Of a stretch of 8,783 nucleotides of DNA, positions 1 through 5,782 are shown one piece after another. The translations under genes were made by a program, and so were the position numbers. The notes below the pieces were generated by a model. The model did not search any database. It saw only the letters and a program-made list of their open reading frames with translations, and had not been told where the DNA came from. The stretch's first letter is position 1. Every line of letters starts with the position of its first letter. The DNA comes from Candidatus Zixiibacteriota bacterium (GTDB taxonomy: Bacteria > Zixibacteria > MSB-5A5 > GN15 > PGXB01). The stretch lies in assembly GCA_003641425.1 (NCBI GenBank), contig QNAH01000099.1, positions 1-8,783 of the forward strand, written 5' to 3'.

Positions 1-348
1 ATCGGCAATCATGTCAAAATCGACAACCTCGTACAGATCGCGCATAATGTCGAAATCGGCGACTATTCCATCATCGTTTCGCAGGTCGGCATTTCCGGCT
101 CGACTAAAATCGGCAAAGGCGTCATTCTCGCCGGGCAGGTCGGCCTGGTCGGGCATATCGAAATCGGCGACGGTGCCCAGATCGGCGCGCAGTCGGGAGT
201 CAACAAATCAATTCCGCCCGGCAAAAAAATGTTTGGATACCCCGCCCGCGACATTATGTACCAGAAACGTATCGAGGCCTGCATCAACAAACTTCCCGAC
301 CTGTTCAAGCGCGTTAAAAAAATCGAAAAAGATTCCACCGAAAAATAA
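1..348 (+). CDS. lpxD: LpxD, UDP-3-O-acylglucosamine N-acyltransferase (C-terminal fragment)
   Basis: Reading frame 1 is open from the first base to a TAA at 346-348 and encodes the last 115 residues; the 5' part lies outside the window. The fragment is a left-handed beta-helix of hexapeptide repeats (spaced I/V-G units such as IGNHVKID, IGDYS, IGKGV and IGDGAQIGA). It contains QIAHNV, whose His (residue 15 of the fragment) matches the family's catalytic base. After the helix comes the usual turn (PPGKKMFGYPARD) and a basic helical tail ending in lysine-rich sequence. LpxD adds the N-linked hydroxyacyl chain to UDP-3-O-acyl-glucosamine from acyl-ACP in the cytoplasm, the third step of lipid A synthesis. 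About two thirds of a typical protein of roughly 340 residues is missing. LpxA shares the fold, but the AHNV context and C-terminal tail favour LpxD. Confidence 0.88.
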   Translation: MGNHVKIDNLVQIAHNVEIGDYSIIVSQVGISGSTKIGKGVILAGQVGLVGHIEIGDGAQIGAQSGVNKSIPPGKKMFGYPARDIMYQKRIEACINKLPDLFKRVKKIEKDSTEK

Positions 349-415
349 TTAGCAGTCTTTGGATTATCTATGGTGGGCCTTCTCCCACTATAAAAATTAC
401 ATCAATCATTTCGAT

Positions 416-446
416 AAAAAAACACCCCCAACCGTAGTTGGGAGTG
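416..446 (-). terminator. Intrinsic terminator of ssb
   Basis: Read on the minus strand, a 10-bp stem (CACTCCCAAC paired with GTTGGGGGTG, one T-G wobble) closes on a TACG loop and is followed by seven T residues (A at 416-422 on the plus strand). The C(UACG)G loop belongs to the unusually stable UNCG tetraloop class. The hairpin starts 27 nt past the ssb stop. On the plus strand the stem is equally good, but the sequence after it has only scattered T, so termination of lpxD from the other side would be weaker. Confidence 0.9.
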
Positions 447-473
447 CTTCATATTTCCTCTACTCAATTTTCC

Positions 474-905
474 TCAGAACGGCAGATCGTCGTCCTCACC
501 GCTCAGATCGGCCGGCGGCGGAGCCTCGGGAGGTCCGCCCGACGACGGGCCCTGGCCCTGCCCAGCTCCCTGCTCGCGACTACCCAGAAATTGCAGACGC
601 TGGGCAACTATCTCGGTCGTGTATCGCTTGTTACCGTCCTTGTCTTCCCATGAACGGGTCTGAATCCGGCCCTCCAGATAAACCGGTCGGCCCTTTGCCA
701 GATACTCCTTGGCGATCTCCGCCTGACGACCCCAGACGACTATATTGTGCCACTCCGTCCGGTCCTGCATCACGCCGTCCTTATCGCGCCATTTCTCGGA
801 TGTCGCCAGCGTAAACGAGGCTACCGCCTGTCCCCCCGGCGTGTACCGAAGCTCGGGATCCTTGCCAAGATTACCAATAAGAATAGCTTTGTTTACTCCA
901 GCCAT
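474..905 (-). CDS. ssb: Single-stranded DNA-binding protein
   Basis: 143 residues, cytoplasmic, binding single-stranded DNA in replication, repair and recombination. Residues 1 to about 110 form the SSB OB-fold: an N-terminal [18 protein letters not shown] strand, the EKWRDKDG loop, the [20 protein letters not shown] core, and [20 protein letters not shown]. Residues of about 111-135 are a Gly/Gln/Pro-rich disordered linker. The chain ends in the acidic tip DDDLPF, the hallmark docking peptide for partners such as DNA polymerase III chi, RecO, PriA and ExoI. The ATG at 905 is preceded by AAGGAAAGG, a good ribosome binding site. The gene is monocistronic: it has its own near-consensus promoter and its own terminator and is convergent with lpxD. 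Nothing is missing or unusual. Confidence 0.97.
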   Translation of the reverse strand: MAGVNKAILIGNLGKDPELRYTPGGQAVASFTLATSEKWRDKDGVMQDRTEWHNIVVWGRQAEIAKEYLAKGRPVYLEGRIQTRSWEDKDGNKRYTTEIVAQRLQFLGSREQGAGQGQGPSSGGPPEAPPPADLSGEDDDLPF

Positions 906-943
906 TGAAAACCTTTCCTTAAGATTTAATGATTGTGTCGCTG

Positions 944-972
944 AATATAATCGCCTTCTCCCCCGCTGTCAA
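944..972 (-). promoter_or_regulatory. Promoter of ssb (sigma-70 type)
   Basis: On the minus strand a perfect -35 TTGACA (967-972) is separated by exactly 17 bp from TATATT (944-949), which matches the -10 consensus at five of six positions. It lies about 40 bp upstream of the ssb ATG, giving a short leader that holds the ribosome binding site. This is the best promoter match in the window. Transcription has not been shown. Confidence 0.78.
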
Positions 973-999
973 TCACCAACTTAAAACCGGCGATGTTTT

Positions 1000-1029
1000 T
1001 TGCTTGTTGACGGCTATGAATCGTATTAT
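1000..1029 (+). promoter_or_regulatory. Possible promoter of the nadE-rsmI-PAP2-lgt-eamA run
   Basis: TTGCTT (1000-1005) and TATTAT (1024-1029) are 18 bp apart and could be -35 and -10 elements, matching consensus at three and five of six positions. An alternative -35, TTGACG at 1007-1012, is closer to consensus but sits only 11 bp from the same -10, which is too close. The -10 overlaps the left arm of an inverted repeat at 1020-1056. The promoter must be somewhere in 906-1054 because the genes diverge here; the exact assignment is weak. Confidence 0.35.
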
Positions 1030-1056
1030 TTTCTGAAAAATTACGGGGAATACGAT
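1020..1056 (+). repeat. Inverted repeat spanning the nadE start region
   Basis: ATCGTATT (1020-1027) and AATACGAT (1049-1056) are perfect 8-bp inverted copies 21 bp apart. The right arm covers the first two bases of the nadE ATG and abuts the GGGGA ribosome binding site (1045-1049). The left arm overlaps the candidate -10. A smaller nested dyad, TTTT/AAAA around CTG, lies between them. It could be a two-arm operator, or an RNA stem hiding the start if the transcript begins upstream. A chance dyad in AT-rich DNA cannot be excluded. Confidence 0.4.
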
Positions 1057-1864
1057 GAATTTATTAGATCTGAATGAACAAAAAACCGCCTCGACACTGG
1101 AAAAGTTTGTAATCGAGAAATTAGATAATTCCGGGCTGTCAGGATATGTCATCGGTCTCTCCGGGGGAATAGACTCTGCCCTCTCGGCCTCAATCGCCGT
1201 CAGCGCTCTCGGTGCCGACAAAGTTATGGGCGTTTTAATGCCCTACTCAAGCTCATCGAGCAGTTCGACCAAAGACGCCTTCGAACTGGCCGAAAAATTG
1301 GGAATCAAGACACGTACAGTCGAGATTAGCCCGATGATCGATGCTTACTATAATAATATCAAACCCATTGACCCCGTCCGCTTTGGAAATAAAATGGCCC
1401 GCGAAAGAATGTCGATCCTTTTTGATATCGCCTTCGATATGAACCGCCTCGTGCTGGGCACTTCCAACCGAACCGAAATTTGTCTTGGCTACGGTACCTG
1501 GTACGGTGACGCGGCCTGTTCGGTCAATCCAATCGGCATGCTTTACAAAACGCAGGTGCGTCAACTGGCGGCCTATTACAAAGTTCCCGATTCCATTCTC
1601 AAAAAAACCCCTTCTGCCGATCTCTGGCCCGGCCAGACTGATGAAGACGAATTGGGGCTGGAATACGCCAGAGTCGATCGATTACTTTTTATGATACTCG
1701 AACAGGGTATCACCGATCGAAAATCACTCAATAAAGCCGGTTTCGAAAATGAATTCATAGATCTGGCGGTCGGCAAGATGAACCGCTTCTATTTTAAACG
1801 GCATCTGCCCGAGATAGCCGATCTCGGATTAAAACCGATCCCGGATAAATTGACTATCAGTTGA
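1055..1864 (+). CDS. nadE: NAD+ synthetase, ammonia-dependent type
   Basis: 269 residues. Catalyses the ATP-driven amidation of nicotinic acid adenine dinucleotide to NAD in the cytoplasm, the last step of NAD synthesis. The N-type ATP pyrophosphatase loop SGGIDS is at residues 36-41. The family signature GNKMARERM is at 111-119, the GTSNRTE segment at 135-141, YGD at 150-152, NPIGMLYKTQV at 158-168, and PSADLWPGQTDEDELG at 186-201. There is no N-terminal nitrilase-type glutaminase domain, so it should use free ammonia or a separate amidotransferase. The ATG at 1055 has GGGGA five bases upstream. An odd feature is a run of seven serines (65-71) just after MPY, in a loop that usually carries other polar residues. 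It is the first gene of a five-gene run; its stop lies eight bases before the preferred rsmI start. Confidence 0.95.
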   Translation: MNLLDLNEQKTASTLEKFVIEKLDNSGLSGYVIGLSGGIDSALSASIAVSALGADKVMGVLMPYSSSSSSSTKDAFELAEKLGIKTRTVEISPMIDAYYNNIKPIDPVRFGNKMARERMSILFDIAFDMNRLVLGTSNRTEICLGYGTWYGDAACSVNPIGMLYKTQVRQLAAYYKVPDSILKKTPSADLWPGQTDEDELGLEYARVDRLLFMILEQGITDRKSLNKAGFENEFIDLAVGKMNRFYFKRHLPEIADLGLKPIPDKLTIS

Positions 1865-1869
1865 GGAAT

Positions 1870-2583
1870 ATGTCTGAATCAAAAGACAGGGGCATACTGT
1901 ATCTGGTTCCCACACCTATCGGCAATTTGGCGGATATAACTTCCCGGGCTCTGGAATGCCTCCAGAATTCCGAGATAATCGCCTGCGAGGACACCCGCCT
2001 GTCGGGCCGTCTCCTGGCCCATTTCGGCATCAAAAAAAAGCTGATCAGCTATCATGATTTCAATGAAGAGAAAAGACTCCCGCAACTTCTCGAAATCCTC
2101 AAAACCGGCGGTAATATTTCTGTCATCACCGATGCTGGTTCGCCCGGACTGTCCGATCCCGCTTATCGGATCATCAGGGCCGCTATTGAAAACGATATCA
2201 AGATATCGCCTCTCCCCGGCCCCACTGCTCTGATCCCTGCCCTGACCGGCTCCGGTCTACCTCTGGACAGGTTTTTTTTCGAGGGATTCCTGCCCAATAA
2301 ATCGGGAGGCAGAAAAAATCGGCTTGAAAAATTAAAAGAGCTCGAGCACACTCTAATCTTCTACGAATCCCCGCACCGCATTGAAAAAACTGTCGCCGAC
2401 GCGCTCGAGATACTTGGCGACCGCCGGGCCTGCATCGCCCGGGAAATGTCGAAAATATACGAAGAATTTATCCGCGGTTCACTGACCGAATTGCTTGATA
2501 TCATCACCCGCCGCAAGCTAAAAGGTGAAATCGTCCTGGTAATAGAAGGACTCGGCCGGAAAAAAAGAAAGACCGAAGAATAG
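1870..2583 (+). CDS. rsmI: 16S rRNA (cytidine-1402 2'-O) methyltransferase
   Basis: 237 residues from the ATG at 1870. RsmI methylates the 2'-OH of C1402 in the decoding centre of 16S rRNA using S-adenosylmethionine. It belongs to the tetrapyrrole (corrin/porphyrin) methylase fold. Family motifs are LYLVPTPIGNLADI (10-23), CEDTRLSGRLL (39-49), ITDAGSPGLSDPAY (86-99), PLPGPTALIPAL (114-125), FYESPHRI (164-171) and REMSKIYEEF (191-200), ending in a lysine/arginine-rich tail. A TTG at 1861 is in frame and would overlap the nadE stop, but it has no ribosome binding site. The ATG has GAGG at 1863-1866, three bases away, a little close but better. The TAG stop touches the ATG of the next gene, suggesting translational coupling. 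Homopolymer runs (A8 near 2032-2039, T8 near 2272-2279) do not break the frame. Confidence 0.95.
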   Translation: MSESKDRGILYLVPTPIGNLADITSRALECLQNSEIIACEDTRLSGRLLAHFGIKKKLISYHDFNEEKRLPQLLEILKTGGNISVITDAGSPGLSDPAYRIIRAAIENDIKISPLPGPTALIPALTGSGLPLDRFFFEGFLPNKSGGRKNRLEKLKELEHTLIFYESPHRIEKTVADALEILGDRRACIAREMSKIYEEFIRGSLTELLDIITRRKLKGEIVLVIEGLGRKKRKTEE

Positions 2584-3489
2584 ATGGACAGGAAATTATT
2601 CTTCCCCTTTGACTGGCTGGTCATCGGCTATATGTTCCTGCTGTCACTGGCCATATTGCTTTTTGGACGGCCGCTAACAAATTATCTGGATGAACTAATT
2701 ATGAATATCATCATGGTCGTTTCGGTATTAGTGATTATCAGGCATCTTAAACCCGAAAAACCGTCAATCGCTCTTTTTCTCCGCCTTCTCTATCCTGCCA
2801 TACTGTTTTTGCTTTTTTACGAACAAACCGGCGGCCTGATCAATCTGCTCTTTTCCGATTTTCTCGACGGGAAATTGGCCGCTTTTGAAAAATCAATACT
2901 GGGTGTCAACCCTACATTATGGCTCGATGCTAATTTTATCAATATCTGGATCACCGAAATATTGAGCCTGACGTATTTCACATTCTACCCGATGATTTAT
3001 GTTTTCCTGCTGTTCCTGTATTTCAAGGGTGAGTATCATCTTATTAAAGTCTCCCTGACAGCCATCTGCCTGACATTCTTTATTTCGTTTCCCATGTTCT
3101 TTCTCTACCCGATCGAGGGACCGCGCTATTATTTTGCCGGGGCATACATTAACAGCTTAAACGGTCCTTTTTTCCGCCCGCTCGTGGAACTCGCGCAAAA
3201 AGGTGCTGTGCACGGCGGCTGTATGCCCTCGACCCATTTCGGCGTGGCGCTTGTTATCATGATTTTATGTTTGAAATATTATAAAAAAGCGGGTATAATT
3301 CTTATTCCGATGGTGGCCGGTCTGGCGCTGGGGACATTCTATGGGCGGTACCATTATGTCTCCGACGTCATTGTCGGCGGTATTATCGGTCTGGCCGCAA
3401 CTTTTGTGACCCTGAAATATATAAGATTTGACGGAATAGAAAAATCATCAATAAAAAAAAACGGAAAGAAAATAAGTTATGTATCCTGA
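2584..3489 (+). CDS. PAP2-superfamily integral membrane phosphatase/phosphotransferase, AUR1-like
   Basis: 301 residues with about six or more hydrophobic segments (roughly 12-28, 38-52, 65-80, 128-146, 154-175, 220-232, 236-252, 262-278), so an inner-membrane protein. The three PAP2 motifs are readable: YPIEGPRY with Arg181, HGGCMPSTHFG with Ser216-Thr217-His218, and YGRYHYVSDVIVGG with Arg255, His257 and Asp261. The second and third supply the phospho-histidine nucleophile and general acid of this superfamily. The GPRY and RYHYxxD spacing resembles the inositol-phosphotransferase-like (AUR1/PAP2_3) branch more than classic PgpB. It probably hydrolyses or transfers a phosphate-containing head group on a lipid. 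The substrate (diacylglycerol phosphate, undecaprenyl diphosphate or phosphoinositol lipid) cannot be read from the sequence. The ATG follows the rsmI stop directly, with only a weak ribosome binding site; the 3' end overlaps lgt by 11 nt. Confidence 0.82.
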   Translation: MDRKLFFPFDWLVIGYMFLLSLAILLFGRPLTNYLDELIMNIIMVVSVLVIIRHLKPEKPSIALFLRLLYPAILFLLFYEQTGGLINLLFSDFLDGKLAAFEKSILGVNPTLWLDANFINIWITEILSLTYFTFYPMIYVFLLFLYFKGEYHLIKVSLTAICLTFFISFPMFFLYPIEGPRYYFAGAYINSLNGPFFRPLVELAQKGAVHGGCMPSTHFGVALVIMILCLKYYKKAGIILIPMVAGLALGTFYGRYHYVSDVIVGGIIGLAATFVTLKYIRFDGIEKSSIKKNGKKISYVS

Positions 3490-4288
3490 GCTGTTTAAAA
3501 TCGGTCCTTTTGTCATACGATCCTACGGCGTCATGCTGGCGATCTCGTTTTTTATCGGTGTGTACTATGTTAGTCGGATCGCCAAACGCGAAAACAAAGA
3601 TTTCGGCATCTATCTGACCCTCGCCTATATCATGGTGTTTGCCGGAATAATCGGCGCCCGTCTGTCCTATGTTCTCTTTCATCTCGAGGAATTCAGCGGT
3701 AACTGGACCAGTTCATTTAATCCGTTCCACTCTGAGCGGATAGGTATCGCCGGCCTGAATCTATATGGCGGTGTCATTCTGGCCGTTATATGTTCTTATA
3801 TATACCTTAAAGTCAAAAAACTGTCGGTTCTGGAAACATTCGATGTCTTCGCGCCGACTATCGGCCTTGGGCTGGCTATTACTCGTATAGGATGTTTCCT
3901 GAACGGCTGTTGCTTCGGTACCCCCACCGACCTGCCATGGGGTGTCGAATTTCCTGAGCATTCCATTCCCTGGTATATTTTCGGCACCGAACACCTGCAC
4001 CCCGCGCAACTCTACAGTTCTCTTTATGGACTCGGGCTATTCCTGTTCCTTCACTGGCGGCTGAAAAACAGATTATTTTTCGGACAGGTGGTTGCTCTGA
4101 TGTTCATGATCGAGGCCGTCTTCCGCTATGCCATCGAATATGTTCGCTATTATGAAAACGCCATGCATGTAACAATTCTGGGCATGCATCCGACCTACAA
4201 CCATCTGATTTCGATCGGCCTGTTCCTGCTGGGATTGGGCATATATATCGTCCAGTATCGAAAGACTCATAATCCCTCGGTGAAATAA
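3479..4288 (+). CDS. lgt: Prolipoprotein diacylglyceryl transferase
   Basis: 269 residues, polytopic inner-membrane enzyme that moves diacylglycerol from phosphatidylglycerol to the lipobox cysteine of prolipoproteins, the first step of lipoprotein maturation. Seen are the N-terminal IRSYGVMLAISF segment (13-24), AGIIGARLSYVLFH (55-68), the YGG turn (96-98), the signature around Arg136 (TRIGCFLNGCCFG, 135-147), HPAQLYSS (174-181) and FRYAIEYVR (215-223). The signature is the Cys-rich variant: the E. coli form GNFxNxExxG is replaced by GCFLNGCCFG, and the YGG site has Tyr where E. coli has His103. Both variants are, as I recall, found in other bacterial Lgt proteins, so activity is expected. 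GGAAAG ten bases upstream serves the ATG at 3479, inside the end of the PAP2 gene. Four bases separate its stop from the next ATG. Confidence 0.96.
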   Translation: MYPELFKIGPFVIRSYGVMLAISFFIGVYYVSRIAKRENKDFGIYLTLAYIMVFAGIIGARLSYVLFHLEEFSGNWTSSFNPFHSERIGIAGLNLYGGVILAVICSYIYLKVKKLSVLETFDVFAPTIGLGLAITRIGCFLNGCCFGTPTDLPWGVEFPEHSIPWYIFGTEHLHPAQLYSSLYGLGLFLFLHWRLKNRLFFGQVVALMFMIEAVFRYAIEYVRYYENAMHVTILGMHPTYNHLISIGLFLLGLGIYIVQYRKTHNPSVK

Positions 4289-4292
4289 AACC

Positions 4293-5189
4293 ATGACTAC
4301 CAATCGCACAGGTGACCTCTATGCCCTCACCTGCGCCCTTGTCTGCGGACTGGGGAATATTCCTGCCAAAGTCGCGCTTGCCGATATAACGGTTGAACTA
4401 TATAATATCTACTTTTTCATCTTCGGTTTTATATTTTCCAACTATGTCTGGTTCAGCAAAAAGGATCGCGATGACATTAAATCGACTGATCTCAAAACCC
4501 TCGGCCTGATCTTTATCCTCGCAATAATTTTCTCCTTCGCACTGTATCTGCTTATGTTATCGCTGAAACTGATAGAGCCGGCCACAGTCTCGTTTCTCTC
4601 TCGCTTTGAAGTGATTATTACCGTGGTCCTGGCCTATATAATATTGCGCGAAAAGCTGAAATTTATTGAACTGGTCGGCGGCATAATAGCCCTCGGCGGT
4701 ATATTTATCCTGAAATACAAAACCAATCTTACTATCTCGTACGCGGCGACTTTGATGATTCTTTCCTCATTTCTTTTTTCCGCCGCCGAAATAATTATCA
4801 AGAAAAATATCCACCGTCTCGGTACCGGACAATTTCTATTCTTCCGTAACCTGTTTAATATAGGAATAATGTTTGTGATTCTCTTCGTTCAGGGGCAATC
4901 GTTACATGTGCCCCCGGCCGAAACAATGTGGCTCATCCTCGCCGCGGCGATACTATTGCCGGTGCTCGGACGCGCCACCTACATGGAAGCGCTCAAGCGT
5001 ATTAATGTCTCCCGCGCGGCTCTGGTTACTCAGGCCACTCCGCTTTTCACGGCCTTATTTGCCTTTATGATTCTAACCACTTACCCGACCCTGACAGAAT
5101 GGCTCGGCGGCGCGTTAATTGTGGGCGGAGTGATAATTATTCAGTTGTTTGCGAATCGCGAGAAAAAAGGAGGTTTGGAGCCTTTATAA
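4293..5189 (+). CDS. EamA/DMT-superfamily transporter
   Basis: 298 residues with about ten predicted membrane helices in two homologous EamA halves (approximately 8-142 and 150-287). The first half ends in the typical block from FLSRFEVIITVVLAYIILRE to a glycine-rich VGGIIALGGIFIL (101-140). The second repeats the pattern with ALVTQATPLFTALFAFMI and LGGALIVGGVIII (243-283). Members export or import small metabolites such as amino acids and nucleotide derivatives. The substrate here is not predictable from sequence. The ATG at 4293 lies four bases after the lgt stop and has only a weak GGTGA-like ribosome binding site, which points to coupling with lgt. It is the last gene of the plus-strand run, ending 12 bases from the convergent cobO stop. 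I find no good terminator hairpin in that short gap. Confidence 0.88.
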   Translation: MTTNRTGDLYALTCALVCGLGNIPAKVALADITVELYNIYFFIFGFIFSNYVWFSKKDRDDIKSTDLKTLGLIFILAIIFSFALYLLMLSLKLIEPATVSFLSRFEVIITVVLAYIILREKLKFIELVGGIIALGGIFILKYKTNLTISYAATLMILSSFLFSAAEIIIKKNIHRLGTGQFLFFRNLFNIGIMFVILFVQGQSLHVPPAETMWLILAAAILLPVLGRATYMEALKRINVSRAALVTQATPLFTALFAFMILTTYPTLTEWLGGALIVGGVIIIQLFANREKKGGLEPL

Positions 5190-5201
5190 TATCCCCCCTT
5201 A

Positions 5202-5717
5202 TTACATTTCTATCCCTTCCCTGGCTTCGACACCCTTCTGATAATAATGCTTGATTTCCCTCATCTCGGTGACCAGGTCGGCCATCTCGATAATCCGCGG
5301 GTCAGCCTTTCGCCCGGTAATAACAATCTCGACATTCTCCGCCCGGCTGTTCACCAGCTCGATCAACTCCTCAACCGAAAAAAGCTTATAATACGTCGCG
5401 ATATTGGCCTCATCGAGTATGACCAACTGATACTCCCCCGATGCCACTATCTTCTTTACTTCTTCATATCCTGCCCGGGCCGCATCGACATCGGCCTGCT
5501 CCGGCTCCTGGTGAATAAAACAGTCGCGGCCGTACTGCTTCAGTGTGATTTGATCAGGGAATTTCTTTACCGAATCGAGTTCGCCGTATCTCATCCCTTT
5601 GACAAACTGGGCGATATAAACTTTCAGTCCTGCCCCGACCGCCCGCAGCGCCAGCCCGAAGGCCGCCGTTGTCTTGCCCTTGCCGTCGCCGGTATAAACC
5701 TGTACATAACCTTTCAT
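5202..5717 (-). CDS. cobO: Cob(I)yrinic acid a,c-diamide / cob(I)alamin adenosyltransferase (CobA/CobO/BtuR type)
   Basis: 171 residues, cytoplasmic. Transfers the adenosyl group of ATP to Co(I) corrinoids to give adenosylcobalamin or its precursors, in de novo synthesis or salvage. The chain begins with strand YVQVYTG and the P-loop GDGKGKTT (10-17), followed by AAFGLALRAVGAG and the KVYIAQFVKG segment (32-41). ILDEANIA (100-107) is the Walker B-like strand, and the C-terminus is the family block TGRKADPRIIEMADLVTEMR with IKHYYQKGVEAREGIE (134-170). Length fits the short, corrin-specific family and excludes the unrelated PduO type. The ATG at 5717 has AAGGAG seven bases upstream. No other cobalamin gene is in the window, and the 65-nt gap before nadA leaves no room for a cobalamin riboswitch. 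Which corrinoid it serves is open. Confidence 0.93.
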   Translation of the reverse strand: MKGYVQVYTGDGKGKTTAAFGLALRAVGAGLKVYIAQFVKGMRYGELDSVKKFPDQITLKQYGRDCFIHQEPEQADVDAARAGYEEVKKIVASGEYQLVILDEANIATYYKLFSVEELIELVNSRAENVEIVITGRKADPRIIEMADLVTEMREIKHYYQKGVEAREGIEM

Positions 5718-5737
5718 ATTAATACTCCTTGACGCCT

Positions 5738-5765
5738 ATTTAAGGTCTCCGGAGATATATGTCAA
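5738..5765 (-). promoter_or_regulatory. Candidate cobO promoter with a palindrome in its spacer
   Basis: On the minus strand a perfect -35 TTGACA (5760-5765) is followed after 16 bp by TTAAAT (5738-5743), four of six matches to -10. The spacer holds a perfect 10-bp palindrome, TCTCCGGAGA (5746-5755), a place where a repressor or spacer-twisting activator could bind. The start point would fall about 15 nt upstream of the cobO ATG, after which only AAGGAG and the start remain, so the leader would be very short. Read-through from nadA is an alternative or additional source. Confidence 0.42.
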
Positions 5766-5782
5766 GATTGTAAATGATAAGT

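Noticed and set aside
371..390. Hairpin after lpxD (TGGTGGG paired with CCCACTA)
   Set aside because: A 7-bp stem with one G-T pair but no following T run, so not an intrinsic terminator. Too small to call anything else.
359..814. Plus-strand open frame opposite ssb (151 codons)
   Set aside because: It is Pro/Arg-rich antisense sequence of the ssb linker and OB-fold; ssb is certain on the other strand and also has its promoter and terminator.
2030..2280. Homopolymer runs (A8 and T8) in rsmI as programmed frameshift sites
   Set aside because: The frame is intact and the full set of RsmI motifs is present in one frame; no alternative downstream product is apparent.
5160..5215. Possible bidirectional terminator between the EamA transporter and cobO
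   Set aside because: Only an imperfect pairing of AAGGAGG with the CCCCCC run is possible, with a mismatch and a loop of about 20 nt. It is not convincing.
5718..5782. Cobalamin riboswitch upstream of cobO
   Set aside because: The gap to nadA is only 65 nt, far below the usual length of about 200 nt, and no B12-box-like sequence is visible.
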